The notes under the pieces: generated by a model
The model's input: only the letters and a program-made list of their open reading frames with translations
What the model was told of the DNA's origin: nothing
The model's database searches: none
In this document: piece by piece, positions 14,764 through 22,033 of the stretch
Numbering within the stretch: position 1 is the first letter of the stretch
Layout of the letters: each line of letters starts with the position of its first letter
Source of the DNA: Cellulosimicrobium composti
GTDB taxonomy: Bacteria; Actinomycetota; Actinomycetes; Actinomycetales; Cellulomonadaceae
Direction of reading: 5' to 3'
Assembly (NCBI RefSeq): GCF_009711085.1
Contig: NZ_WMKA01000041.1
Location: 1 to 37,647 of the forward strand
DNA: 37,647 nucleotides
Translations under genes and position numbers: made by a program

Positions 14764-16245
14764 ATGCCTGGAACCAGGAAGCCGTCGTCCAGGAAGCCGG
14801 CGCGCCGCGAGGTGCCGGTGACTCCGGACACCGTCGACGCGCTCTTCCCGCCGCTGCCCGAGCGGATCCCGCTGACGCTGGAGTCCGTCGCGGGCGACGA
14901 GCCCACGTACGCCGAGATGCTCGAGTCCATCTGCGGCGCGACCGACGACTCCCAGCCCGTCGAGCAGTACGACGGCACGCTGGGCGTCACGCAGGCGTTC
15001 GTCGCCGCCCACCAGAAGCAGGCCGTGCAGGTCCAGTGGAACAGCGGGCTGGGCGGCGTCTTCACCAACCCCGGGAACGTCGACGGCGTGCGGTGGGGCA
15101 GCGGGACGCTCATCGCCCCGGACCTCGTCCTCACGTGCGGGCACCTGTTCGACCAGAGCGCCGACGGGTGGGTCCTGCCGCGGCAGAACGGGTCCATGCA
15201 GGTCATCACGCCGCAGCAGATCGCGACGAGCATGCACGTCAACGTGCTGTACCAGGTGGACCCGAGCGGCACCCTGCGTGCCGAGCAGAGCTTCCCGATC
15301 GTCGCGCTCGTCGAGTACCGACTGGGCGGGCTCGACATGGCGGTCGTGCGGGTGGGCGGGAACCCAGGGGACACCTACGGGTTCACGGCCGTCGCGACCG
15401 CCAACCCGAGCGTGGGGGACATGCTCGCGATCATCGGTCACCCGGCCGGGATGCCGAAGCGGGTCGAGGCCGGTCCCGCGACGGTCGTGACGACGAACCA
15501 GATCCGCTACGACGACATCGACACGCTCGGCGGCAACTCGGGCTCGGGGATCCTCGGGCCTGCGGGCGAGCTCGTCGGGGTGCACACGAACGGCGGCTGC
15601 AACGCGCAGGGGACCGGGTCGAACTTCGGCACGGCGATCGCCGGGATCCGCGCGGTGTCGCCCACGCTGCAGGCGCTGCCCCACGGGGCGCGCACCGCGA
15701 CCGCCGACGACGGGTTCACCGACCTCGCGAAAGACGTCATCGCGACCGTCAGGGCCGCCGACCAGATCGGCACGCTCCTGGCCGCCGACACGGCGCGGGC
15801 CGTGGACGTCCTGACGATCCGGCAGGCGGACTCCCACACGGTCGCCGACCAGGTCGGGACCTCCTTCTTCCGGGACCAGCCCGGGACGCCGCGCGCGCTC
15901 GACACGATCTTCCAGGCCGACACGCGGTTCGCCGCCGACGACCCGGTCGCGACCGGGTTCCTCGGCGACGCGGGGGGCACGGGACCGGCGGACACCCGGG
16001 TCGAGGGCGTGCTCGACCCGGGCGACCTGTTCGACCCCGTGGTGAACCCGGCGGTCGCGCGCCTCGCGCAGGCGGGCGCGCTCGTCGGTGCCCGGCCGTT
16101 CGTGCAGGGCGCGGAGTCGCTCGTCGACGAGGGCGAGGCCGCCGAGGGCGACGTGGTCGGAGCGCTCGTCGAGGCCGTCGCCGAGGCGCGCGCGACCCTG
16201 GAGGCGGTCGAGGCCACCCTCGCCCGGCTCCAGGCGGGGCGGTGA
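14764..16245 (+). CDS. Trypsin/V8-like serine peptidase with a C-terminal Ser/Thr-x4-Asp repeat tail
   Basis: 493 residues. A chymotrypsin-fold domain covers about residues 75-300: His127 (LVLTCGH), Asp191 (GGLDMAVVRV) and Ser259 (GGNSGSG) form a complete triad, with WGSGTLIAPDLVLT and GELVGVHTNGGCN as family hallmarks. There is no signal peptide; the N-terminus is basic (Lys/Arg-rich). Residues 311-402 form a Thr/Asp ladder (see the repeat entry), and the last 55 residues are an Ala/Glu-rich probable coiled coil. The MvdD-like ATP-grasp gene follows after 40 bases, clearly in the same transcript. Inference: the tail is the substrate of that ligase, and the peptidase may release or process it. 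Alternatively it is a structural helical repeat. Confidence 0.88.
   Translation: MPGTRKPSSRKPARREVPVTPDTVDALFPPLPERIPLTLESVAGDEPTYAEMLESICGATDDSQPVEQYDGTLGVTQAFVAAHQKQAVQVQWNSGLGGVFTNPGNVDGVRWGSGTLIAPDLVLTCGHLFDQSADGWVLPRQNGSMQVITPQQIATSMHVNVLYQVDPSGTLRAEQSFPIVALVEYRLGGLDMAVVRVGGNPGDTYGFTAVATANPSVGDMLAIIGHPAGMPKRVEAGPATVVTTNQIRYDDIDTLGGNSGSGILGPAGELVGVHTNGGCNAQGTGSNFGTAIAGIRAVSPTLQALPHGARTATADDGFTDLAKDVIATVRAADQIGTLLAADTARAVDVLTIRQADSHTVADQVGTSFFRDQPGTPRALDTIFQADTRFAADDPVATGFLGDAGGTGPADTRVEGVLDPGDLFDPVVNPAVARLAQAGALVGARPFVQGAESLVDEGEAAEGDVVGALVEAVAEARATLEAVEATLARLQAGR
15694..15969 (+). repeat. Twelve (Ser/Thr)-x4-Asp motifs in the peptidase tail: candidate graspetide core
   Basis: In the peptidase, Thr311, 319, 328, 337, 343, 351, Ser357, Thr366, 375, 381, 387 and 397 are each followed exactly five residues later by Asp (316, 324, 333, 342, 348, 356, 362, 371, 380, 386, 392, 402). 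Steps between successive motifs are 6-10 residues. Between residues 311 and 413 there is no Glu and a single Lys (323). Two longer sub-repeats share the pattern ADQ(I/V)GT then R-A-(V/L)-D. Graspetide ligases join Thr/Ser hydroxyls to Asp/Glu carboxyls, so alternating donors and acceptors at fixed spacing are what a multi-ring ester substrate would look like. The modification itself is an inference. Confidence 0.7.
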
Positions 16246-16285
16246 GCGCCGTGGACCGGACCGCGGACCGCGCCGGGAGCCTCCG

Positions 16286-17287
16286 ATGATCGGCATCGTG
16301 TCCCACACGGACGACCTCCACACCACGGAGGTCGTCCGCCACCTCGACGCGCTCGGCGCGTCGCACGTGCTCCTCGACACCGGCCACGCCCCGCGGTCGG
16401 TCGCGCTCACGTCCACGCAGGACGCGGGCGGGTGGCACGCCGACTGGGTCGACACGAGCCCGGACGGCGTGGCCGCCGTCGACGCGACGTCGCTGCGGGC
16501 CGTGTGGTGGCGACGCCCGCAGCCCTTCGCGGTGCACGACGACGTCCGCTCGCCCCAGGACCGCGGGTTCGCCGTGGGCGAGATCGCCGCCGCGGTGGCC
16601 GGGCTGTGGTCGTGCCTGCCCGCGACGTGGGTCAACGACCCGGACCGCGACGAGGCCGGCTCGCGCAAGATGTGGCAGCTCCAGGTCGCGGCGCGTCTCG
16701 GCCTGCGCGTGCCGCGCACGTGCATGACGAACGACCCGGCCCGGGCGCGCGAGTTCCTGCACCGGGAGCCGGGGCGGGTGATCTTCAAGCCCTTCGGCGG
16801 CACGCCCGCGACGTGGCGCGAGACCCGCCCCGTGCGGGAGGCGGACCTCGACCTGCTGGAGAGCGTGCGGTACGCGCCGGTGATCTTCCAGGAGGCGGTG
16901 GCCGGCTCCGACGTGCGCGTGACGATCGTCGGGACCCAGGTGTTCGCGGCGGAGCTGCGGACCGAGGAGTCGGGGTACGCCTACGACTTCCGCGTCGACA
17001 CCCACCACTGCCCGACGGCGGCGCACGACCTCCCGGCGCCGGTGTCCGCGGGGCTCCTGCGCCTCATGGAGGTGCTCGGGCTCTGGTACGGGGCGGTGGA
17101 CCTGCGCCGCACGCCCGAGGGCGACTACGTGTTCCTCGAGATCAACCCGGCCGGGCAGTGGCTGTTCGTCGAGTACGCGACGGGCCAGCCGATCGCGGCG
17201 GCGCTCGCCGCGCTGCTCGCACGGCTCGACCGCGAGGAGGACGCGGGCACGACGCGCCGCCGGGCGTGGCGGGCGGGCACCGGGTGA
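16286..17287 (+). CDS. MvdD-like ATP-grasp ligase (graspetide synthetase family)
   Basis: 333 residues. Family features are AVWWRRP (residues 72-78), NDPDRDEAGSRKMWQLQVAA with LGLRVPRT (117-145), VIFKP with the probable ATP-binding Lys168, FQEAVAGSDVRV (hinge and ribose region), GAVDLR, and the metal-binding LEINPAGQW (284-292) followed by VEYATGQPIA, the combination typical of MvdC/MvdD/TgmB enzymes. These activate side-chain carboxylates as acyl-phosphates and form omega-ester or omega-amide rings in a precursor. ATG 16286 has GGGAG six bases upstream. No separate small precursor ORF is visible within the gene pair; the Thr/Asp tail of the upstream peptidase is the best substrate candidate. 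Confidence 0.85.
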   Translation: MIGIVSHTDDLHTTEVVRHLDALGASHVLLDTGHAPRSVALTSTQDAGGWHADWVDTSPDGVAAVDATSLRAVWWRRPQPFAVHDDVRSPQDRGFAVGEIAAAVAGLWSCLPATWVNDPDRDEAGSRKMWQLQVAARLGLRVPRTCMTNDPARAREFLHREPGRVIFKPFGGTPATWRETRPVREADLDLLESVRYAPVIFQEAVAGSDVRVTIVGTQVFAAELRTEESGYAYDFRVDTHHCPTAAHDLPAPVSAGLLRLMEVLGLWYGAVDLRRTPEGDYVFLEINPAGQWLFVEYATGQPIAAALAALLARLDREEDAGTTRRRAWRAGTG

Positions 17288-17293
17288 GCGGGC

Positions 17294-18046
17294 TCAGCGC
17301 CAGCGATCGCGCCACCGTTCCCACGGTGGCGCGACCGTCCAGTTGAGACGCAGGGTCCGCCACGCGCGGTCCATCCGCCGGCGGCGCTGGCGCCGCCCGC
17401 GCAGCGAGCGCGCCGACACGCCGACGCGCCACGACCGGTCGAGCACCGCGCGGCGGCGCGGGCCGAGCCGGAACGACAGGTCGAGGTCGTCGTGCACCTC
17501 GGGGTCGTCGCGCACGACGGCGTCGCGCACCGCCGCCCACGCGGTGCGGCGCAGCGCCATGCACGAGCCCCACAGCGCGGTGTGCCCGAGCGCGAGGTGG
17601 CACAGCACGTAGTACGCGCCGAGGTACGCGACCGCGACGGCGGTCCGGACGCCGCGCGGCAGGTCGTGAAAGACGCCCGTCCCCGTCATCGCGTCGAGCG
17701 ACGGGTCGCCCGCCATCCGGTCCACGACCCGCTCGACCCACCGCGCGTCCGGCTGCGAGTCGGCGTCGAGCCGCGCGATCACGTCGCCGCGCGCGGCGTC
17801 GTACCCCGTGGCGGCCGCGGCGGGGATGCCCACGTGGCCCTCGTGGACGACGACGGCGCCCCACCGGCGCGCGACGAGCGCCGAGTCGTCGCGCGACGCG
17901 TTGTCGACGACGACCACCTCGAGCGGCGCGACCGTCTGGCGCGCGAGGAGGGCGAGACAGCGGTCGAGCGCCACGGCGTCGTCCCGGACGGGGACCACCA
18001 CGGACACCGTGGGGACCGCCCCCGTCGCCCGCGCCGCGCGCGTCAC
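17294..18046 (-). CDS. Glycosyltransferase family 2 protein
   Basis: 250 residues, a GT-A fold. VSVVVPVRDDAVALDRCLALL opens the domain, VVVVDNASRDDSA is the nucleotide-binding region, DVIARLDADSQPD supplies the DxD metal motif, and HDDLDLSFRLG is the acceptor/catalytic region. One or two hydrophobic stretches (VAVAYLGAYYVLCHLALG) may touch the membrane. The C-terminus is strongly basic. The sugar donor and acceptor are unknown. The start is GTG 18046, inside the stop of the membrane-protein gene (GTGA overlap), so the two are translationally coupled and probably function together at the membrane. Confidence 0.85.
   Translation of the reverse strand: MTRAARATGAVPTVSVVVPVRDDAVALDRCLALLARQTVAPLEVVVVDNASRDDSALVARRWGAVVVHEGHVGIPAAAATGYDAARGDVIARLDADSQPDARWVERVVDRMAGDPSLDAMTGTGVFHDLPRGVRTAVAVAYLGAYYVLCHLALGHTALWGSCMALRRTAWAAVRDAVVRDDPEVHDDLDLSFRLGPRRRAVLDRSWRVGVSARSLRGRRQRRRRMDRAWRTLRLNWTVAPPWERWRDRWR
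17307..17334. terminator. Perfect 12-bp palindromic hairpin at the convergent junction
   Basis: TCGCGCCACCGT (17307-17318), loop TCCC, ACGGTGGCGCGA (17323-17334). It lies inside the final codons of the glycosyltransferase gene and 19 bases beyond the ATP-grasp stop, with only six bases between the two convergent genes. It probably terminates both transcripts. No T-tract. Confidence 0.65.
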
Positions 18047-18651
18047 GCGCGCACCCGGGCCCGCGTCCCCGCGAGCGCGAGGACCACGCCCGCGACCAGG
18101 GAGCCGAGCAGGCCCGCGGCGAGGTCGGTCACGGTGTCCGCGTACCCGACGCCGATGCGGTCGTCGAGGAACGTGTGCCCGGCCCACTCGCCGATCTCCC
18201 AGAGGATCGCGAGCACCGCGCCCGTGCCGGTCGTCGCCACGAGCACCCCGGCGCGGGCCCGCCCGGTCCGGGCGGCACGCGGGTCCGGGACGACCCGCGT
18301 GCGGACGAGGAGCACGCCCGCGAGCGCCGCGATCAGCCCCGTGCACGCGGCGTGCACGGCGAGGTCGAGCCAGGGGACGGCCTGGTACCAGTCGAGCTGC
18401 GCGGCCCAGGCGGCGACGACGAGCGTGCCCCCGTACGCGACGTCGAGGGGCGTCGCGACGCCGAGCGCGCGCGGCACCATGGTGCCGCCGAGCACGAGCA
18501 GGAAGAGGGCGACCGCGACCGGGTCGAGGCCCACGACGGCGAGCAGCAGGCTCGCCGCCGCACCGGCGCGCACCGCGTCCCCCGGCACGAGCGCGGCGCC
18601 GGGCGCCCGTACGTCCGCGCGCTCGGCCGTGCTCGGGGCGGTGTCGTGCAT
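18043..18651 (-). CDS. Polytopic membrane protein, DUF2238/VanZ-like
   Basis: 202 residues with about five hydrophobic segments (for example AASLLLAVVGLDPVAVALFL, LDLAVHAACTGLIAALAGVLLV, LGSLVAGVVLALAG). The motif WEIGEWAGH followed by GYADTVTDLAAGLLG resembles the conserved E-W and D-T-x2-D-L residues of DUF2238/YjdF-type proteins; assignment to that family rather than VanZ is tentative. It is first in a two-gene operon with the glycosyltransferase and may anchor or supply lipid-linked substrate, but no function is shown. Confidence 0.72.
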   Translation of the reverse strand: MHDTAPSTAERADVRAPGAALVPGDAVRAGAAASLLLAVVGLDPVAVALFLLVLGGTMVPRALGVATPLDVAYGGTLVVAAWAAQLDWYQAVPWLDLAVHAACTGLIAALAGVLLVRTRVVPDPRAARTGRARAGVLVATTGTGAVLAILWEIGEWAGHTFLDDRIGVGYADTVTDLAAGLLGSLVAGVVLALAGTRARVRA

Positions 18652-18801
18652 CCGTGACTCCTCGGCGGTCGTGCGGCGGGGCTCACAGCGTCACACCGGC
18701 AGACCGCGCTCGCACGCCCCGTCACGCCCCCCGCGCTGTCGCCCGCGTCACCGTCGGAGACTGCTCCCGCGCCGCCGGCGCGCTCCGACGCCGCGTCAGG
18801 G

Positions 18802-19395
18802 TCACGCCGCGCGCCACTCCTCCGCCAGGAGCGCGTACGTGACGCCGTCGACCCAGCCGAGGTCGCGGTGGAGCGAGTCCCGCACGCTCACGCCCTCGCG
18901 CCGCATGCCGACGCGCTCCATGAGGCGCCACGACGGCTTGTTGGCGAGGAACGCGTTCGCGACGACGCGCCGCAGGCCGAGGTCCTCGAAGCACACGCGC
19001 AGCAGCGCGCGCACCGCCTCGGTGGCGTACCCGTGGCCCTGGTGGGCGGGGGAGAGCGCCCAGCCGATCTCCGCCTCGTCGAGCCGGGGCCGGTCGGGGA
19101 CGTCGCGCTGCGCCCACCCGTCGCGCACCGCGAGGTACAGGTCGCCCACGACCTCGCCGTCGTGCTCGACGACGAGGGTCGTGGCGAGCCGGTCCGGCTC
19201 CGCGTGGTGCTCGCGCCACTCGTCGACGTCGGCGAACCGCTGCGTGAGCCAGCGGTCGACGTCGGGCAGGCGGCGGTAGGCGAACAGGGCGTCGGCGTCG
19301 TCGGGGCGGGCACGGCGCACGGACAGGCGCGGCGTCCCGACGGGCCAGGCGACCTGGCCGAGGACGTCCGGACGGGTCTCGGTGGTGTCGGCCAT
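18802..19395 (-). CDS. GNAT-family N-acetyltransferase (RimJ/RimL type)
   Basis: 197 residues. Features: TPRLSVRRARPDDADALFAY at the N-terminus, LDEAEIGWALSPAHQGHGYATEAVRALL with the acetyl-CoA pyrophosphate loop (QGHGYA), LGLRRVVANAFLANKPSWRLMERVGM, and a final YALLAEEW. These are typical of the RimL-like group that acetylates protein N-termini or small molecules. ATG 19395 is preferred over a GTG three codons upstream because homology starts soon after it. The 150-base gap between this gene and the next minus-strand gene holds no ORF and no motif I recognise. Confidence 0.87.
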   Translation of the reverse strand: MADTTETRPDVLGQVAWPVGTPRLSVRRARPDDADALFAYRRLPDVDRWLTQRFADVDEWREHHAEPDRLATTLVVEHDGEVVGDLYLAVRDGWAQRDVPDRPRLDEAEIGWALSPAHQGHGYATEAVRALLRVCFEDLGLRRVVANAFLANKPSWRLMERVGMRREGVSVRDSLHRDLGWVDGVTYALLAEEWRAA

Positions 19396-19609
19396 GGGCA
19401 CCACCCTGGCACGCGCGGCGACGCGGATCGAGGGGTTTGCGCGCCGGACGTCCGTGCCCGCGCGTCACACGCCGGGCGGGCTCGCGGTCGACAGGGTGAC
19501 AGGGGCAGGCGCCGGCCGCACGCAGCGGGGGCACCGCGAGAGACCGCCGAGACCCGGCGGCGCGGCCCGGCCGGCGCGCGACGACCACCCGAGACGACCC
19601 GAGGCGCGC

Positions 19610-21253
19610 ATGGACACCGAAGCGCTCGGTCCGGCGGTGCGGCGGTTCCGGCTCGCCGCCGACCTCACGCTCGAACGGCTCTCCGAGCTGTCCGGGGTGA
19701 GCGACCGTGCTCTCAGCGACATCGAGCGTGGCGCGGCGCTCGGCCCGCAGCACCGGACGATGGTCGCCGTCGTCGACGCGCTCGGCCTCGACGACGAGGA
19801 CCGGGCGCTCGTCCTGCGCGCGGCGCGCGAGGGCCGCCGCCGCTCCCGGCCGGAGCCGGGGTGGCGACTGCCGCTGCCGCGCGGGGCCGCGGACTTCACG
19901 GGTCGCGAGGCCGAGCTCGCGCGCGTCGCCGCGGCGCTGCGCGCCCGCCCGGGTGCCCCGCCGCCCGTCGTGCTCGTGACCGGGCCGCCCGGGTACGGCA
20001 AGACGAGCCTCGCCGTCCGCGCCGCGCAGCACCTCCAGGCGGAGTTCGACGACCTGCTCTTCCTCGACCTCGCGGGCACGGCGCCCGACGCGACGACGCC
20101 CCGTGCCGTCGTCGCGCGGCTCGTGCGGGCCCTCGGCGGGACGGGGGCGCGCGCCGCGGACGACCCGGCGCGGCTGCGCGCTCTCCTCGGGCACCGGCGC
20201 GTGCTCGTCGTGCTCGACGACGCGCGCGACGAGGCGCAGGTGCGCGCGGCGCTGCCCGCGGACGGCCCCGCGGCGGTGCTCGTCACGAGCCGGCGGCACC
20301 TCGAGGGTCTCGAGGACGTCGTGCGCCTCGACCTGGAACGGCTGCGGCCCGCCGACTCGCGCGCGCTGCTCGAGCGCATCGTGCCGCGCCACCAGGCGTC
20401 CCGCGCCGACCTCGCGCGCCTCGCCGCGCTGTGCGACGACGTGCCCCTCGCGCTGCGGATCGCGGCGAACCGGCTCGTGAGCCGCCCCACGTGGACGGTC
20501 GACGGCCTCGCGGAGCGGCTCGCCGTCGCCGACCGCCGCCTCGACGCCCTGGCCGCGGGCGACCTGTCGGTGCGTGCCGCGATCGCGCTGTCGTTCGACC
20601 AGCTCGGGCCCGCCGCGCAGCGGCTGTTCCGCCGGCTCGCGCTCGCGGACGGGCTCGACGTCGGCGCCGGGCTCGCCGCGACGCTCGCCGAGGAGTCGTT
20701 GCGCACGACCGAGGAGCTGCTCGACGAGCTCGTCTCCCTCAGCCTGGTGCGGGCGGTCGAGCGCGACCGGTACGCGCTGCACGACCTGCTGCGCCTCTAC
20801 GCGCTGGGCGAGCTCGCCGCGGTCGAGACCGCGCAGGAGAGCGCCGCGGCTCGTCGCCGCGCGGACGCCTGGCTCCTGCGCACCACGGCCCGTGCCGCGC
20901 GCTGGCTCGAGCCCGGCGACCCGGGCGAGGGAGCGGCGGACCCCGGTGACGTCGCGGTGCTCGCGACGCGCGAGGAGGCGCGCGCGTGGCTCGTCGACGA
21001 GGCGCCGAGCTGGTTCGCGGCGCTGCGGCGCGTGGCCCGCGGCGGCGACCCGGCGACCGTCGTCGAGGTCGCCCGGACCCTGCACCGGTTCCCGGGGCTG
21101 CGGCACGCCTGGGGCCGCGGTCCCGGCGCCGCGCGCGTCCTCGACGACCGCGCGACGCCCGCGCGCGCCGCGGACGACGGCGGCCCCCGTCGCCGGGACG
21201 ACGGGGGCCGCGTGCGTCGGCGTGTCAGGCGACGGCCTCGACAGCCTCGATGA
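19610..21253 (+). CDS. XRE-HTH / NB-ARC STAND regulator, C-terminally truncated
   Basis: 547 residues. An XRE-type HTH (residues 8-65, LERLSELSGVSDRALSDIERG) is followed by an NB-ARC ATPase: Walker A GPPGYGKTS (125-133), Walker B VLVVLDDA, TSRR sensor, DDVPLALRIAANRL (GLPL-equivalent) and the winged-helix LHDLLRLYA. Relatives normally continue with a TPR sensor for 200-400 residues. Here the typical sequence stops near residue 505 (FPGLRHAWGR), and the remainder is Arg/Asp-rich read-through that crosses a terminator-like hairpin and the 3' end of the convergent hydrolase gene. So the gene seems to have lost its C-terminal half, by deletion or frameshift, and may be inactive or constitutive. 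Confidence 0.82.
   Translation: MDTEALGPAVRRFRLAADLTLERLSELSGVSDRALSDIERGAALGPQHRTMVAVVDALGLDDEDRALVLRAAREGRRRSRPEPGWRLPLPRGAADFTGREAELARVAAALRARPGAPPPVVLVTGPPGYGKTSLAVRAAQHLQAEFDDLLFLDLAGTAPDATTPRAVVARLVRALGGTGARAADDPARLRALLGHRRVLVVLDDARDEAQVRAALPADGPAAVLVTSRRHLEGLEDVVRLDLERLRPADSRALLERIVPRHQASRADLARLAALCDDVPLALRIAANRLVSRPTWTVDGLAERLAVADRRLDALAAGDLSVRAAIALSFDQLGPAAQRLFRRLALADGLDVGAGLAATLAEESLRTTEELLDELVSLSLVRAVERDRYALHDLLRLYALGELAAVETAQESAAARRRADAWLLRTTARAARWLEPGDPGEGAADPGDVAVLATREEARAWLVDEAPSWFAALRRVARGGDPATVVEVARTLHRFPGLRHAWGRGPGAARVLDDRATPARAADDGGPRRRDDGGRVRRRVRRRPRQPR
21180..21211. terminator. Perfect 13-bp hairpin between convergent genes
   Basis: GCGGCCCCCGTCG (21180-21192), loop CCGGGA, CGACGGGGGCCGC (21199-21211). 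It is 14 bases beyond the hydrolase stop (minus strand) and inside the anomalous tail of the STAND frame, which supports that tail being non-native. No T-tract. Confidence 0.7.
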
Positions 21254-21944
21254 TCGTCGCCGCGACCTCGGCGGGGTGGGAGACGGACAGCGCGTGCGAG
21301 CCGCCGGTGACGCCCGTCGTGCTGCGCGACCCGGCGCGCTCGGCCATGAAGCGCTCGAGCTCGGCGGGGATGTTCCTGTCCTCCTCGCCGTAGACGAACC
21401 ACGACGGGACCCGGCGCCACGCCGCCTCCGCGCCGGGCAGGCCCTCGCTCAGGGCGAGCTCGGTGACCGGGCGCTGCTCGGCGGCCATGACGACCGCGCG
21501 CTCGGTCGGCACGTCGGCCGCGAACTGGGTCGGGAACGCGTCGCCGCGGATCCGCAGCTCGTTGCCACCGCTCGTGAGCGGGTAGCCGATCAGGGTCTCG
21601 CCGAGCGTGCTGCCGGGGAACTTCTGCGACAGCTGGAGCGCGGACTCGCCCGTGTCGGGCGCGAACGCCGCGACGTAGACGAGCGCCTTCACGGCGTCGT
21701 TGTCCGCGGCCGCGCCGGTGACGACGATGCCGCCGTAGGAGTGCCCGACGAGCACGACGGGTCGGCCGATCGCCGCGATCACGTCGCGCACGTACTCGGC
21801 GTCGCCCGTGACGGAGCGCAGCGGGTTGGCGACGGCGACGACGTCGACCGACCGCGCGAGGAGGCGCTCGACGACGCCGTCCCAGCTGTCGGAGCCGGCG
21901 AACGCGCCGTGGACCAGGAGGACGATGGGCTGGGTGCTGGACAT
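21225..21944 (-). CDS. Alpha/beta hydrolase (EstA/salicylate-esterase-like)
   Basis: 239 residues. PIVLLVHGAFAGSDSWDGV gives the oxyanion HG motif; VVLVGHSYGGIVV is the nucleophile elbow (Ser in GHSYGG); WFVYGEEDRNIPAE supplies the acid; GGSHALSVSHP carries the catalytic His. Length and pattern fit the family of small esterases and haloperoxidase-like hydrolases that often sit beside ECF41 sigma genes or redox enzymes. No signal peptide. It is second in a minus-strand pair behind another hydrolase (89-base gap). Confidence 0.9.
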   Translation of the reverse strand: MSSTQPIVLLVHGAFAGSDSWDGVVERLLARSVDVVAVANPLRSVTGDAEYVRDVIAAIGRPVVLVGHSYGGIVVTGAAADNDAVKALVYVAAFAPDTGESALQLSQKFPGSTLGETLIGYPLTSGGNELRIRGDAFPTQFAADVPTERAVVMAAEQRPVTELALSEGLPGAEAAWRRVPSWFVYGEEDRNIPAELERFMAERAGSRSTTGVTGGSHALSVSHPAEVAATIIEAVEAVA

Positions 21945-22033
21945 GAGGGTCCTTCTCTCTTCGGGGTGGGGAGGGTGTGCCGACCGCGGCGCCACGGCGG
22001 GCCCGCGGCACGGCCGCGCGGGTGCGCGGCCGG

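Noticed and set aside
14050-16803. Long minus-strand frame upstream of the WYL regulator
   Set aside because: Antisense to the peptidase and ATP-grasp genes, Arg/Pro/Val-rich, no recognisable domain.
18652-18801. Possible small gene between the membrane-protein gene and the GNAT gene
   Set aside because: No start with a ribosome site and no coding-like segment.
19461-19467. CGTCACA as a further ECF41 -35 site
   Set aside because: The first base of TGTCACA is wrong and no matching -10 is seen at the right spacing.
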